64,000 nt of DNA from Shewanella inventionis (GCF_014641855.1 NZ_BMII01000013.1:62001-126000); one strand, 5' to 3'. Positions 1 to 9,665 are shown, numbered from the stretch's first letter. The notes: generated from the sequence alone by a model not told the origin. A program made the numbers and translations.

Positions 1-1179
1 GATTTGGCTTCTAAAGACTGGTTAAATGTTATCCCTGCGTTGGCCCAACAATATCATGTGGTTGCAATTGACTTACCTGGCTTTGGTTTGTCTCAAGGGG
101 CGGTATTTACCTACTCGCCAAAAGAATATGCCAAAGTGATCGATTGGGTTATTGGGCAGTATCGCCATTCTGATGGGGTGCATTTAGTGGGCCATTCAAT
201 GGGGGGCGCGATTAGCCTATATTACGCCAACCAATATCCAGGACGTATTGAACGATTAGTCTTAGTTGACGCCGCAGGGATTTTGGATCGTACCGCCTAT
301 ATTAAGCACCTTTCTACCCGAGATAATGATCAAACCGATTTACCTCAAGGGCTAAGACGTGTCATTGCGCGCGTTGATAACTTTGCCGATAAAATACTCG
401 AAAAAACGGGCACAGGACTCGATCCAACCAGGCTCTTTAGTGGCGATTCGTCTTTGCGAAATATGACGATTGGCGACAAAACTAACATGAATGCGGCATT
501 AGCATTAATGGAGCAAAATTTTTCGGTACTTAATTATCAAACAATGCCTGCAACCCAACTCATTTGGGGGGCTCTTGATACCGTCGCGCCATTGCGGACA
601 GCTAATGCGTTACAACATGTTCTTCCACTTTCGCAATTACAGGTGATTAATGATGCTGGCCATGTGCCGATGAAATCGCATCCACATGTTTTTAATCAAT
701 TGCTACTGACCAGTTTACAAGGCCCTGTGGTGAGTCGTTTGCAACCTTCTAACAATGTAAGTCAGCGAGTTGGCCATTGCTTTCAAGACGATAAAACTCA
801 TTTTAGTGGGCAGTATAAAGAGATTATATTGAATGACTGCAAGCTGGTGCGTTTTAATCGTGTCGATACTGAATCACTATCCATGACAGATTCGATACTC
901 TCTATGGAGAAAAGTCGTGTTGGACGTGCAGGGCAAACTCTGCAAATTACTCGTAGTGCGATTAACGCAACAGATACCGAAATACATGGACGTATGTACA
1001 GCCAACATAGTCGTTTTGATTTTGCTGGCGTGACTTTTTACGGTGAGTCGCCGATGTTTGTATCACAAGCATCGACAAGATTAGTGCTATCGTTAACCAG
1101 AATGATAACGCCCACTCAATCAACGCGATTAGGTGGGAGCTATGTGTTGGCTGAACAAAGCTTAGAGAGTGCGCTTTAG
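1..1179 (+). CDS. Alpha/beta hydrolase, 5'-truncated by window edge
   Basis: The reading frame is open from base 1, so the true start lies upstream of the window. The visible part has an alpha/beta-hydrolase fold: an early D-L-P-G-F-G strand, the nucleophile elbow GHSMGG at about residue 63, an Asp in WGALDTVAPL and a His in AGHVPM, which together make a plausible Ser-Asp-His triad. About 150 residues follow the catalytic His; I recognise no domain in them, although most lone hydrolases of this type end soon after the His. Substrate is unknown. It is convergent with the acyltransferase gene, 2 bp away. Confidence 0.8.
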   Translation, partial: DLASKDWLNVIPALAQQYHVVAIDLPGFGLSQGAVFTYSPKEYAKVIDWVIGQYRHSDGVHLVGHSMGGAISLYYANQYPGRIERLVLVDAAGILDRTAYIKHLSTRDNDQTDLPQGLRRVIARVDNFADKILEKTGTGLDPTRLFSGDSSLRNMTIGDKTNMNAALALMEQNFSVLNYQTMPATQLIWGALDTVAPLRTANALQHVLPLSQLQVINDAGHVPMKSHPHVFNQLLLTSLQGPVVSRLQPSNNVSQRVGHCFQDDKTHFSGQYKEIILNDCKLVRFNRVDTESLSMTDSILSMEKSRVGRAGQTLQITRSAINATDTEIHGRMYSQHSRFDFAGVTFYGESPMFVSQASTRLVLSLTRMITPTQSTRLGGSYVLAEQSLESAL

Positions 1180-1181
1180 TA

Positions 1182-1754
1182 TTAAAGGCGTTCGTTTGAG
1201 GGCTGCACCTTGTACACTGGAATGTTTTTAGTACGATAACCTTTAATTGAGCGAAAAAAATCCATGAGTTGATTTATTTCAACTTCAATATCACCCGTTG
1301 GCGTCATTGGTGGTGAGAGCACAATGGTTTTGCGGCCAAAATCTAACCCCACCGGCACTATGTCTACGTTTGATTTCATTGCGATATGATAAAACCCGCT
1401 TTTCCAGCGTGTAACAGGGCTGCGTGTCCCTTCTGGAGCCAAGGCTAATTTATAATTAGGGTGTTGCTCAAACAATTGTGCCGCACCATCCACTAAGTTA
1501 TTGTGTTTGCGCCTATCTACTGGGCTGCCACCCATGGCACGAAACAACCATCCCCAGGGTGCAATAAATAATTGATGTTTGCCTAAAAAGTGAATGTTGG
1601 TGCCTAATGCGCTGCGGGCAATAATGCCAATAACAAAATCCCAGTTACTGGTGTGAGGGCCAACAATCATTACGCAAGGTTGAGTTTTGTCGAGTTGGCC
1701 TTCAAATTTCCAACCGATAAGACGGAGTAATCCTGAGCATATTGAACTTAACAT
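1182..1754 (-). CDS. 1-acyl-glycerol-3-phosphate acyltransferase-like protein (PlsC fold)
   Basis: The 190-residue protein carries the acyltransferase motif H-T-S-N-W-D (HX4D, about residues 34-39) and the later EGTRS motif (about residue 108), both typical of PlsC-type enzymes that transfer acyl groups onto lysophospholipids or related acceptors. It is short compared with PlsC itself and lacks a long hydrophobic N-terminus, so it belongs to the small stand-alone acyltransferase group; the acceptor is not known. The next gene upstream on the same strand is about 185 bp away, so it is probably transcribed alone. Confidence 0.8.
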   Translation of the reverse strand: MLSSICSGLLRLIGWKFEGQLDKTQPCVMIVGPHTSNWDFVIGIIARSALGTNIHFLGKHQLFIAPWGWLFRAMGGSPVDRRKHNNLVDGAAQLFEQHPNYKLALAPEGTRSPVTRWKSGFYHIAMKSNVDIVPVGLDFGRKTIVLSPPMTPTGDIEVEINQLMDFFRSIKGYRTKNIPVYKVQPSNERL

Positions 1755-1938
1755 ATTGAGGTCCTAATCTGAGCGTTTACGCTTCTTGTTATAAAGCACC
1801 AAAGTAGTGCGTACATTGATTAAAGCATATCAGTCATTATTCGCCAATGGCGTTTTGTTGGAGAAGTTGACGAGTTTATGATTCATAACCAACACATAGG
1901 CTATAAGCAAACTCGTCGTTTATCGCAAAAAGGGGAGA

Positions 1939-2406
1939 TCAATGAGTTTTAGGCTGGTCAAATTGAGCGATACGCTTGGCTTCATCTAATATTGCTTGCT
2001 CAAGCTCAGCTTCAGACTTCATTCGTTCAAAATCAAATTTCATCCGCTGTTGTTTGGGTAGTGCTTTGCGTGCTTCCATGATGGGATGCTCTCTAATAAT
2101 GTCATAGTGAGCAAACAGGTTAGGGAAATCGCCTATCACTTGTTCTGACATCGACAATGCATCAAACAGTTTGCCTATGCGCACCACGCCTTCAGAAAGC
2201 TCGCAACGGTCTTCTAACATAGCGGCTGCAATATAGCGGATGTCGGTGAGAATTTGTTGCCTGCGCTCTTCGGCCTTTGCTTGGCGTTCAGCTTGCGCTT
2301 GTTGATTGGCTTTAGTGCGACGTTGAAGCGTAAGTAATAAGTGGGCTGCGTAACTTGCTAGGGCAATAATAATGAGTGACGCAATGACGATAACAATAGT
2401 AGGCAC
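1939..2406 (-). CDS. DUF2489 family membrane-anchored protein
   Basis: This 155-residue protein has one N-terminal membrane segment (about residues 3-26), a charged Ala/Gln/Arg-rich helix likely to form a coiled coil (about 28-52), and a soluble C-terminal domain. Size, topology and its position directly after yihI match the gammaproteobacterial DUF2489 family, whose function is unknown. A strong hairpin lies between it and yihI, so it may be transcribed partly on its own. Confidence 0.7.
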   Translation of the reverse strand: MPTIVIVIASLIIIALASYAAHLLLTLQRRTKANQQAQAERQAKAEERRQQILTDIRYIAAAMLEDRCELSEGVVRIGKLFDALSMSEQVIGDFPNLFAHYDIIREHPIMEARKALPKQQRMKFDFERMKSEAELEQAILDEAKRIAQFDQPKTH

Positions 2407-2428
2407 AATTTATCCTTTTTTGAATACA

Positions 2429-2470
2429 AAACTGGCGCCTATACCTATTCGACTAGGTGTGCGCCAGTTT
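2429..2470 (-). terminator. Hairpin after yihI
   Basis: AAACTGGCGC and GCGCCAGTTT form a perfect 10-bp stem, with an inner ACCTA/TAGGT extension. Read on the minus strand the stem is followed by TTTTG, so it may terminate or stabilise the yihI transcript before the DUF2489 gene. Confidence 0.6.
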
Positions 2471-2500
2471 ACTCCATTCAAATGAAATTCATTGAGTGGT

Positions 2501-3049
2501 TTAGTCGTGTTTTTGGTAATCTTTAAGCAGATCGGCACCTGATTCGAAACGACTTAATAATTCATCGTCAGACAGTTGCTTTTTAGGGCTTTCGACAGTT
2601 GTTTCGTCACCGTCTGTTAAGCCTAAGCGCTGCATTAACTGCTCAATTTTGTCTAATTGAGTGTCTAACCATTTTTGGTCAGTGTCAGATAAGTCACGGC
2701 CTTCTTCAAGCTGGTCAAGTAGCTGGTTCAGTCTTGGATCTTCTTCCAGTTTCAATAACTTCTGTTCGTCAGATAATTTAGGCTGTTTTGGCTTAACCAC
2801 TAACGGCTCAGTTATTGATGTTGGTAACGTTAATGCCACAGGTTTTTTACTGCCGTGACGCGCGTCTTTTTTTACCGAAGAGCCATTACCTGAAGCTTGT
2901 TTAAGCAAGGCTTCATTATGGCGACTGCCAGATTTACGACCCGTTTCTGATTTTTTACCATCGACCGCTTTACGGTCGGCTTTTTTTACTCTTGGGGCAA
3001 ACTTAGGGCCGTTTTCGCCGCCTTTGCGAGTTTTTTTACTGCGAGCCAT
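2501..3049 (-). CDS. yihI: YihI, activator of the Der GTPase
   Basis: The product is 182 residues from the chosen ATG, which gives the family's usual N-terminus MARSKKTRKGG. A longer in-frame start 27 bp upstream exists but adds residues atypical of the family. The N-terminal half is very basic and the C-terminal half acidic (EEDPRLNQLLDQLEEGRDLS), as in YihI, which stimulates GTP hydrolysis by the ribosome-assembly GTPase Der. Its neighbours, a CsrC-position sRNA and engB, reproduce the enterobacterial yihA-csrC-yihI order and support the name. Confidence 0.9.
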   Translation of the reverse strand: MARSKKTRKGGENGPKFAPRVKKADRKAVDGKKSETGRKSGSRHNEALLKQASGNGSSVKKDARHGSKKPVALTLPTSITEPLVVKPKQPKLSDEQKLLKLEEDPRLNQLLDQLEEGRDLSDTDQKWLDTQLDKIEQLMQRLGLTDGDETTVESPKKQLSDDELLSRFESGADLLKDYQKHD

Positions 3050-3104
3050 GATGTTCTCGTTAGGTTTTCTTAACACGTCCTTGCAGAGTAATTTCTACAA
3101 GGCA

Positions 3105-3782
3105 CTAAATATGGATGCGCTTTATATCAGGTTTTGACGATTTTTGCATCAAAACCAGATCTTTCGATGCAAATAATAGCTCAAAATCGCTATTGGAGGC
3201 TAAATATTCGAAGGTTGCTTGCTGATAAAAGCTCACGTGAGTCGGATTATTTTTATAATGCCACTTAGCAAACAAAGCTTTGTCGGTCATTAAAGGGGTG
3301 CTAATTGCTAGCCAGCCATTAGGTTTAATCAGTTGATTCAATAATTTCCATTCGCGAATGGGGTGCCTAAAATGCTCAAAGACCCGATAACAACACACAA
3401 AATCATAGCTTTGACTCAAAACAGACTGATCGGCAGCAAAGAAGGGGTCGTATTGATTAACCTGGTGGCCAGCTTCCACAATCGTTAGTTGGCTTTTTTC
3501 ATCAAGTACTCTGCCAAAGTTTAACCCTTTTAACGGGCCTGTTTGCTGTTGGGCGATTTGCACCAATAGTGGCAAAACAAATTGTGATAATTGTTTTTGT
3601 TTCGATGATTTTTGTGCCCGACCATAACGCTGACGCTCTAGGCTTGGCATGAGGTGCGATTTTGGGTTAGCAAATAGTAAACCGCATTGTGAGCATGTAT
3701 AAAATGCCCTTTTTTTATCTTGTAAAAAAAAGTCCGCTTGATGGCTACACAGTGGGCATGGGTTCATTAACGGCAGCTGCAC
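3105..3782 (-). CDS. Zinc-ribbon class I SAM-dependent methyltransferase
   Basis: The N-terminus has a Cys4 zinc-ribbon pattern (CPLC near residue 9 and CSQC near 30). A Rossmann-like methyltransferase region follows, with the post-binding segment YDFVCCYRVFEHFRHP (about 130-145), where FEHFRHP resembles the FEHLxxP motif of Methyltransf_23-type enzymes. Glycine motif I is weakly preserved (LNFGRVLDEKSQ), so SAM binding is not certain. ATG codons at 3782 and 3767 are both possible starts; the second begins directly before the ribbon. Target unknown. Confidence 0.7.
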   Translation of the reverse strand: MQLPLMNPCPLCSHQADFFLQDKKRAFYTCSQCGLLFANPKSHLMPSLERQRYGRAQKSSKQKQLSQFVLPLLVQIAQQQTGPLKGLNFGRVLDEKSQLTIVEAGHQVNQYDPFFAADQSVLSQSYDFVCCYRVFEHFRHPIREWKLLNQLIKPNGWLAISTPLMTDKALFAKWHYKNNPTHVSFYQQATFEYLASNSDFELLFASKDLVLMQKSSKPDIKRIHI

Positions 3783-3900
3783 CTATACATAGTGAAAACA
3801 GTAAATTATGCGAATATCCAAATTTTCATTTAGAGACTCATTGTACCCATATTTTTACGACAGTGAACATTGTCGCGGCAGGAATGGAATAAAAACACAT

Positions 3901-4240
3901 AAAAAAAAGGTGGCAGTAAACTGCCACCTTATAAAATAGTGCTTAAATGCACTTTATTCTGATTCCAAGTATCCGTACTTGCTATGTGACTATCCCGGTC
4001 AGATCGTAACTTTTATTGTGCTTTCCGTGCTTTTGTAGTTGTTATTGGTCATCGCTGACGCTTTTTTATATTCTGTTGCCGTCCTGACTACAGCTTCCGT
4101 AGATGGTCTTCATTGACGCATCATTATCCTATTTGTCTTCTATGACTTAAAGCCAACCATCCTTGTTTTTTGTACCTTCGAGCAAGCTTCTTATGGATGC
4201 ATCCCCAACAAAATGTTGTTCTGCGATTATTTGAATCATT
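3901..4240 (-). ncRNA. csrB/csrC-like: CsrB/CsrC-type sRNA that sequesters CsrA
   Basis: No protein gene fits this interval. Read on the minus strand it has nine GGA triplets (GGGGAT, AGGATGG, AGGATAA, ACGGAAG, AGGACGG, ACGGAAAG, GGGATAG, ACGGATAC, TTGGAATC) and only about one on the plus strand. It ends in a strong Rho-independent terminator: 10-bp stem AAGGTGGCAG/CTGCCACCTT at 3907-3930, then eight T. Many GGA motifs ending in a GC hairpin is the hallmark of RNAs that titrate CsrA. The place between yihI and engB is where E. coli has csrC. The 5' end is estimated from a possible -10 (TATTAT) near 4246 and may be off by tens of bases. Confidence 0.72.
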
Positions 4241-4269
4241 CAAATAATACCAAAAGGATTACTCTGTTG

Positions 4270-4318
4270 TGTAAGGCAGTGCTAAATAGCGAGTTGACCA
4301 GCCGGTCTGTTCCTTACA
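4270..4318 (-). promoter_or_regulatory. Possible UvrY/GacA-type site upstream of the CsrB-like RNA
   Basis: TGTAAGG (4270-4276) and CCTTACA (4312-4318) are perfect inverted half-sites. The UvrY/GacA box that activates csrB/rsmZ genes is TGTAAG-N6-CTTACA; here the halves are 35 bp apart, so this is only a suggestive match just upstream of the presumed promoter. Confidence 0.3.
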
Positions 4319-4572
4319 AGTTTTACGACCTGGGTTTCAAACTAAAACCGCGACTCATTTTTATTATTGTTGAGTGGCCTTAAATTATTATTGTTATGTG
4401 TTTTCTTTATTCTTATATCTTAAATGTGTCTGTCCGAAATCTGCTTGATGTTATTTGATTTATGGTTCAAACAGCTGGGTTTACCTCGGTACGGGGTGTA
4501 TTTAACTCTAAAACCGTGAGGCATGTCAAGTAATAATGCGTGCAGTTGACGTAAGCGTAAACTTTGAGGCGT

Positions 4573-4600
4573 AAAAAAGGGCAAATTATTGCCCTTTTTT
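4573..4600. terminator. Bidirectional terminator after cytochrome c4
   Basis: AAAAAAGGGC and GCCCTTTTTT form a 10-bp stem with an 8-base loop and T tracts on both strands. It lies 20 bp beyond the cytochrome c4 stop codon and separates that gene from the csrB-like region. Confidence 0.85.
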
Positions 4601-4620
4601 ATTAACACTTATCCAGCGTA

Positions 4621-5244
4621 TTATTTCTTAATATTTGAAATATATTTAGATAGTGCTTCGATATCGGCATCTGACAATTTTTTAGCAACATCTTGCATCA
4701 TGCCGTTTAAATCGTTGTTACGAGTGCCGTCGCGGAACTTTGTTAACTGAATTTTGATGTAATTAGCATGTTGACCACCAATCATTGGGAAGCCAGCTGC
4801 AGCTGCACCACTACCATCAGGACCATGACATGCAATACATGATGTTATACCGCGAGCAGCATCGCCACCTTGATATAGTTTCTCGCCGGCTTCGGTGCCT
4901 TCAACCGCTGGGTTAGCTGATTGAGTTTGGCTAGCGAAGAATGCAGAAATGTCTGCAATGTCAGTATCGGTTAACGCGATAGACATGCCACCCATGATTG
5001 GGTCCATACGGCCTTCTTTTCCACCTGTTTGCATGGCAGAGCGGAATTCTTTTAATTGTTTCTCAAGGTATGCAGGATGTTGGCCTGCAAGCTTTGGATA
5101 CATATCAATCATGCTGTTGCCGTCAACACCGTGACAGGCAGAACATACGATTACTTTAGTTTTGCCGGCTTCAGCATTACCTTCAGCCATAGCAGGTGAT
5201 GACATAGTGGCTACTACAGACAGCGCAAGAGCTAACTTTTTCAT
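4621..5244 (-). CDS. Diheme cytochrome c4, periplasmic
   Basis: The 207-residue precursor has a Sec signal peptide ending near AMA-20, then two cytochrome c domains, each with a CXXCH heme site (CSACH at 34-38, CIACH at 136-140) and distal Met-containing segments. This is the standard cytochrome c4 layout, an electron carrier between the quinol-oxidising complexes and terminal oxidases. It is a single gene with its own terminator, divergent from engB across about 265 bp. Confidence 0.92.
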   Translation of the reverse strand: MKKLALALSVVATMSSPAMAEGNAEAGKTKVIVCSACHGVDGNSMIDMYPKLAGQHPAYLEKQLKEFRSAMQTGGKEGRMDPIMGGMSIALTDTDIADISAFFASQTQSANPAVEGTEAGEKLYQGGDAARGITSCIACHGPDGSGAAAAGFPMIGGQHANYIKIQLTKFRDGTRNNDLNGMMQDVAKKLSDADIEALSKYISNIKK

Positions 5245-5509
5245 GGCGTTCCAACTTCTTGTTAATTTATTGTCCTGAGCTTACTAGGAAGACCCGCAAG
5301 CGTGGTAAAATACTTTTTCCAAGCGCTTTTGATGTAGTGTACGTCGTTCAGGTAGAACGAGATCAATTATTACTACATCACACATATCAGCGTTGCTTGG
5401 GTATATAATGTGATCAGGCTAATATTTTACACGAAAACGTGCAAAAGTAAGCAATTGTTGAACATTTATGGTAAAGCGTTTACTGAAAGTAATTTAATTG
5501 GAGTGACTA

Positions 5510-6175
5510 GTGACCGAATCTCGTATCGATTTCCGTAAGGCAAAATTTTTAATCAGTGCGCCAGATATCGCGCATTTAGATCAATATCTTCCTGGGGATG
5601 TTGGCGTTGAGATTGCATTTGCTGGACGTTCCAATGCCGGAAAATCGAGTGCTTTGAACGCACTAACAGAACAAAAAAGCCTTGCCAGAACCAGTAAAAC
5701 GCCAGGACGGACGCAGCTTATCAATGTGTTTCAATTAGATGAAGATCGTCGATTGGTCGATTTACCTGGCTATGGTTTTGCACAAGTGCCTTTAGCACTT
5801 AAAAATAAATGGCAGCAAGCATTAGGCGAGTATTTACAAAAGCGTGCTTGCTTAAGTGGTGTGGTGGTTCTCATGGACATTCGACATCCACTTAAAGATC
5901 TTGATATGCAAATGATTGAGTGGGCTGTATTAAGTCATATTCCTGTTTTAGCCTTGTTAACAAAGTCTGATAAATTGACTCAGAGTGTAAAAACTAAGAC
6001 GGTTAATGAAGTGCGTAAGGCTTTAGCTGAGTTTGGTGATAAGGTGCACGTTGAGCCGTTTTCATCACTAAAAGGAACTGGCAAACCCAAGGTGCTGGGT
6101 ATTTTGAATGACTGGTGTCATCCAACTTGGTTGGCTGAACAAAAAGCGTTGCAAGAGCAAACTGAGTCAGAATAG
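5510..6175 (+). CDS. engB: EngB/YihA ribosome-biogenesis GTPase
   Basis: The 221-residue protein has the Era-like GTPase motifs: G1 [10 protein letters not shown]3 DLPGYGFA and G4 TKSDK, with the YsxC/YihA-specific SNAGKSS wording. EngB is needed for large ribosomal subunit assembly. Translation likely starts at the GTG at 5510, which has GGAG about 7 bases upstream. A terminator follows at 6208. Its place next to Spot 42 and polA is the conserved gammaproteobacterial order. Confidence 0.95.
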   Translation: MTESRIDFRKAKFLISAPDIAHLDQYLPGDVGVEIAFAGRSNAGKSSALNALTEQKSLARTSKTPGRTQLINVFQLDEDRRLVDLPGYGFAQVPLALKNKWQQALGEYLQKRACLSGVVVLMDIRHPLKDLDMQMIEWAVLSHIPVLALLTKSDKLTQSVKTKTVNEVRKALAEFGDKVHVEPFSSLKGTGKPKVLGILNDWCHPTWLAEQKALQEQTESE

Positions 6176-6207
6176 CGTTGATGTTTGAACAACCATATTG
6201 AATTAAC

Positions 6208-6232
6208 CGACATTGAGTCGGTTTTTTTATAG
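6208..6232 (+). terminator. engB terminator
   Basis: ACCGAC and GTCGGT form a short stem followed by seven T on the plus strand, 33 bp after the engB stop. Confidence 0.8.
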
Positions 6233-6254
6233 GTGGTCGACATTAAAATCAGGC

Positions 6255-6364
6255 AAAAAAAAACCGACAACCAAGAGGCTATCGGTACAAAAATTAGCTC
6301 TTTTGGGGAGAAGCTAAATTCAACAAGACTCAAGTGTTATCAACTCAATTTGACAACCCTCAAT
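6255..6364 (-). ncRNA. Candidate small RNA downstream of Spot 42
   Basis: On the minus strand, a promoter-like TTTAAC-N17-TATTCT precedes about 110 nt that end in a good intrinsic terminator: stem ACCGA/TCGGT extended by AGCC/GGTT, then nine T. An internal hairpin TTAGCT/AGCTAA exposes TCTCCCC in its loop, an anti-Shine-Dalgarno-like C-rich stretch typical of Hfq-dependent RNAs. No ORF of note is present. I do not recognise the family. It could instead be a second terminator for transcripts reading through Spot 42. Confidence 0.45.
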
Positions 6365-6437
6365 GACCATAGAATAACTGCTTTTTATGTAAAGTTAAAG
6401 TATTTACTCTAAATATTTTTAGGTATGAAAAAAAGCC

Positions 6438-6547
6438 AAAAAAAAAGCCCCTGCAACCTAGGTTGCTGGGGCGCCGAATTTGGCTAGTCACTATTGCTAG
6501 TGAAATAAAGGTTTGAAAGATTGAACATCTTAACCTCTGTACCCTAC
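6438..6547 (-). ncRNA. spf: Spot 42 small RNA
   Basis: The minus strand starts GTAGGGTACAGAGG and continues with TTAAGATGTTCAATCTTTCA, very close to the E. coli Spot 42 5' half. It ends with a GCCCC/GGGGC hairpin (through CAGCAACC/GGTTGCAG) and nine T. The length of about 110 nt and the position between polA and engB also match. Spot 42 is an Hfq-dependent regulator of central and secondary carbon metabolism, repressed by cAMP-CRP in E. coli. Confidence 0.93.
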
Positions 6548-6554
6548 GAACGAG

Positions 6555-6583
6555 ATAATAGCGCATTCGCCTTAAAATGAAAA
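6555..6583 (-). promoter_or_regulatory. spf promoter
   Basis: On the minus strand TTTTCA-N17-TATTAT lies with the -10 box 7 bases before the Spot 42 5' G. A TGTGA half-site near 6611, partnered only by a poor second half, might be a CRP contact. Confidence 0.65.
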
Positions 6584-6846
6584 ACTGTTTTTCATAAAAA
6601 GATACAATAACTGTGATTTTTGCTGCAAAATTGGCTCAATTGTTAACCAAATCGCCATATGTGTTGAGTGTTTTATAGACTCATTAATGGTTTGTGCAGG
6701 ATTGCAGTGGGTTTGTCTTTAGAGAAAATCATTTTTTAGAAATAGCGACAAGAAAAGTAGAGTCAAATTTATTATGGTCTTTAGATGTAAACAACAAAGA
6801 CGGTGTTAATTGGTACCTCTGTGCCGATATCCGTCCGTGCAATAAA

Positions 6847-6880
6847 CAACATTGCCGTATTATCAAATACGGCAATGTTG
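6847..6880 (-). terminator. polA terminator hairpin
   Basis: CAACATTGCCGTATT and AATACGGCAATGTTG form a perfect 15-bp stem with a 4-base loop. Read on the minus strand it is followed by TTTATT, 29 bp past the polA stop codon. Confidence 0.75.
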
Positions 6881-6908
6881 AGGAACAGGTTAATAAGCTT
6901 GCTCGATA

Positions 6909-9665
6909 TTAGTGTGCTTCATCCCAGTTATCGCCAATACCTGCCTCTGCAAGCAATGGCACATCAAGTGCTGCAGCCTGTGCCATTAGGTCGCACACTT
7001 TGGTTTTAAGAGTTTCAGCCATTGCTTCATCAACTTCAAATACTAATTCATCGTGTACTTGCATAATCAGGGTAATTTCTCCTTGGGTGTCTTGGTTAAT
7101 CCACTGGTGAATCGCAATCATGGCCTTTTTGATGATATCGGCTGCGGTTCCTTGCATTGGCGCGTTAATGGCTGCACGCTCAGCGGCTTGACGGCGCATG
7201 GCGTTGCGGTCGTTAATTTCGGGCAGGTACAAACGGCGACCAAATAGGGTGGATACATAGCCTTGCTCTGCAGCTGCTGCGCGGGTTTCTTCCATGTATT
7301 TTAATACGCCAGGGTAGCGAGCAAAATAAGTGTCGATGTAAGTTTGTGCCTCGTTACGCGGGATATCTAATTGCTTAGCTAAACCAAACGCCGACATGCC
7401 GTATATCAAACCAAAGTTAACCGCTTTAGCACGGCGGCGCTGTTCGGTGGTGACTTCTTCAAAGTGAACGCCAAACACTTCTGCAGCAGTGGCTCTATGA
7501 ATATCTTTTCCTTCAGCAAACGCAGTTAACAAGCCGTTGTCTTGAGATAAGTGGGCCATAATGCGTAATTCGATTTGCGAATAGTCGGCGGCCAAAATTT
7601 TACGGCCTGCTGGGGCAATAAAGGCCTGGCGAATGCGTCGACCTTCTTCGGTACGAATAGGAATATTTTGTAAGTTTGGCTCGCTTGACGACAAACGCCC
7701 TGTAGCAGCATTGGCTTGATGATAACTGGTGTGAACACGGCCTGTGGTGGCATTGACCATGAGTGGCAATTTATCTGTGTAGGTGCTTTTTAATTTAGCG
7801 AGGCTACGGTGCTCAAGAATAATTTTAGGCAGCGGATAGTCTAAGGCTAGCTCGACTAACACTTCTTCAGAGGTTGAAGGCGCGCCTTTTGGGGTTTTCT
7901 TTTTAACTGGATAGTTAAGCTTTTCAAAAAAGAGCGTTTGCAGCTGCTTAGGCGATGCGAGGTTAAACTTCTCGCCGGCAATTTCGTAGGCCTTATTTTC
8001 AAGATCGTCGAGTTTTTGGGCCAGCTCACCACTTTGTTGGCTAAGTAGCATAGAGTCGATTAACACACCCTGGCGCTCAACGTCTGATAATACCTGAATT
8101 AACGGCAGTTCTAATTCGTTAAATACTGAAGCTAATGCTGACTCTTTTTCTACGCGCGGCCATAAGTGCTCATGTAATCGCAAGGTGATATCGGCATCTT
8201 CTGCTGCGTAAGGTCCGGCTGTGGCTAAGTCTATTTGATTGAAGGTCAGCTGTTTGGCACCTTTGCCTGCGACTTCTTCAAAGCTGATATTTTTATGGCC
8301 TAAATATTTTAATGCTAAGCCATCCATGTCATGGCGTGATGCTACCGAGTTAAACACATACGATTCAAGCATGGTGTCAAAGCGAACACCGCCAAGCTTA
8401 ATGCCTGCATTGGCTAAAATACTCATGTCGTACTTTAGATTTTGGCCGACTTTTTGTGGTGTTTTACCCTCTAAAATTGGGCGCAGTTTTTCAAGCGTTG
8501 CGGCTTTTTCGAGTTGCTGTGGCGCATCAGGATAATCGTGGGCCAATGGCAGATATGCGGCTTTACCTGCTTGAGTGGCAAAGGATAAGCCGACAAGCTG
8601 TGCTTCCATGTAATTAAGGCTTGTTGTTTCGGTGTCAACGGCAATTAGCTCGGCTTTACTTAGCTCATTAATCCATTTGTCTAATGCTTCTTCGCTAAGA
8701 ATGGTTTCATATTCGGCTTCGATAGCGGCAGAAACTGTGACTTCTTCGTCGCTATCTTGGCTAACCGTGCCTGTAGGTTGTTTGTTGTCTAACACTTCTG
8801 CTAACCAACGTTTAAACTCCATTTCACCAAAGCATTTAATTAATTCATCGCGATTTTGCGGCTTAACATTCAGCTCGTGCCAGTCTTGTTCTAATTCGAC
8901 ATCGGTTTTGATGGTAGCAAGCTCATAAGAGAGTTTTAGCATGTCGGCGTTATCGATAATTTTCGCCGGCATGGTTTTTGAGCCTCTAAAACCAAGTTCC
9001 ACCACACTTTGTGGATCGGCCAGTAACTGCGCTACGCTCCCAACACCAGTTAGCATGGCTAAAGCGGTTTTTTCACCGACACCAGGTAAGCCAGGAATGT
9101 TATCGGCTTTGTCACCCATTAATGCTAAAAAATCAATAATGCGATCTGGGCCAACACCAAACTTAGCTTTGACTTCTTCTGGGCCCATGATGGTGTCTGT
9201 CATGGTGTTAATTAAGGTGACATGGTCGTTGACTAACTGCGCCATGTCTTTATCGCCAGTACTGATTAACGTGGCCCGGCCTTCTTTGCTCGCTTGCAAG
9301 GCTATGGTGCCAATAACATCGTCAGCTTCTACGCCGGGAATGCTGATTAAAGGTAACCCCATTGCATGAATAATGCGGTGTAATGGTTCAATTTGGCTAC
9401 GAAGGTCGTCGGGCATTGGAGGGCGTTGTGCTTTATATTCGCCGTACATGTCATTGCGGAAGGTTTTACCTTTAGCATCAAAAACAACAGCAATATGGCT
9501 TGGACTATAGCGGCTTAACAAACTACGCAGCATGTTGACAACACCATAAACCGCACCCGTCGCTTCACCTTTTGAGTTTGTTAAATGAGGCGGCGCATAG
9601 TAAGCGCGATAAAGATAAGAAGATCCGTCGACCAGGATAAGTGGATTGTTAGGAATTGTTGGCAT
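6909..9665 (-). CDS. polA: DNA polymerase I
   Basis: From the ATG at 9665 the protein is 918 residues and starts [20 protein letters not shown], the usual PolA N-terminus; an in-frame extension of 30 residues upstream looks non-coding. The domains are, in order, 5'-nuclease ([27 protein letters not shown]), 3'-5' exonuclease (DTETTS), and polymerase A ([46 protein letters not shown]). All catalytic motifs look intact, including the proofreading acidic residues. It fills gaps and removes RNA primers. No clear Shine-Dalgarno is visible before the start. Confidence 0.97.
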   Translation of the reverse strand: MPTIPNNPLILVDGSSYLYRAYYAPPHLTNSKGEATGAVYGVVNMLRSLLSRYSPSHIAVVFDAKGKTFRNDMYGEYKAQRPPMPDDLRSQIEPLHRIIHAMGLPLISIPGVEADDVIGTIALQASKEGRATLISTGDKDMAQLVNDHVTLINTMTDTIMGPEEVKAKFGVGPDRIIDFLALMGDKADNIPGLPGVGEKTALAMLTGVGSVAQLLADPQSVVELGFRGSKTMPAKIIDNADMLKLSYELATIKTDVELEQDWHELNVKPQNRDELIKCFGEMEFKRWLAEVLDNKQPTGTVSQDSDEEVTVSAAIEAEYETILSEEALDKWINELSKAELIAVDTETTSLNYMEAQLVGLSFATQAGKAAYLPLAHDYPDAPQQLEKAATLEKLRPILEGKTPQKVGQNLKYDMSILANAGIKLGGVRFDTMLESYVFNSVASRHDMDGLALKYLGHKNISFEEVAGKGAKQLTFNQIDLATAGPYAAEDADITLRLHEHLWPRVEKESALASVFNELELPLIQVLSDVERQGVLIDSMLLSQQSGELAQKLDDLENKAYEIAGEKFNLASPKQLQTLFFEKLNYPVKKKTPKGAPSTSEEVLVELALDYPLPKIILEHRSLAKLKSTYTDKLPLMVNATTGRVHTSYHQANAATGRLSSSEPNLQNIPIRTEEGRRIRQAFIAPAGRKILAADYSQIELRIMAHLSQDNGLLTAFAEGKDIHRATAAEVFGVHFEEVTTEQRRRAKAVNFGLIYGMSAFGLAKQLDIPRNEAQTYIDTYFARYPGVLKYMEETRAAAAEQGYVSTLFGRRLYLPEINDRNAMRRQAAERAAINAPMQGTAADIIKKAMIAIHQWINQDTQGEITLIMQVHDELVFEVDEAMAETLKTKVCDLMAQAAALDVPLLAEAGIGDNWDEAH

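Noticed and set aside
4420..4608. Minus-strand ORF of 62 residues between cytochrome c4 and the csrB-like RNA
   Set aside because: Unremarkable basic composition, no ribosome site, overlaps the c4 terminator; looks like a chance frame.
6360..6566. Minus-strand ORF of 68 residues
   Set aside because: It spans Spot 42 and its terminator; RNA conservation explains the region better.
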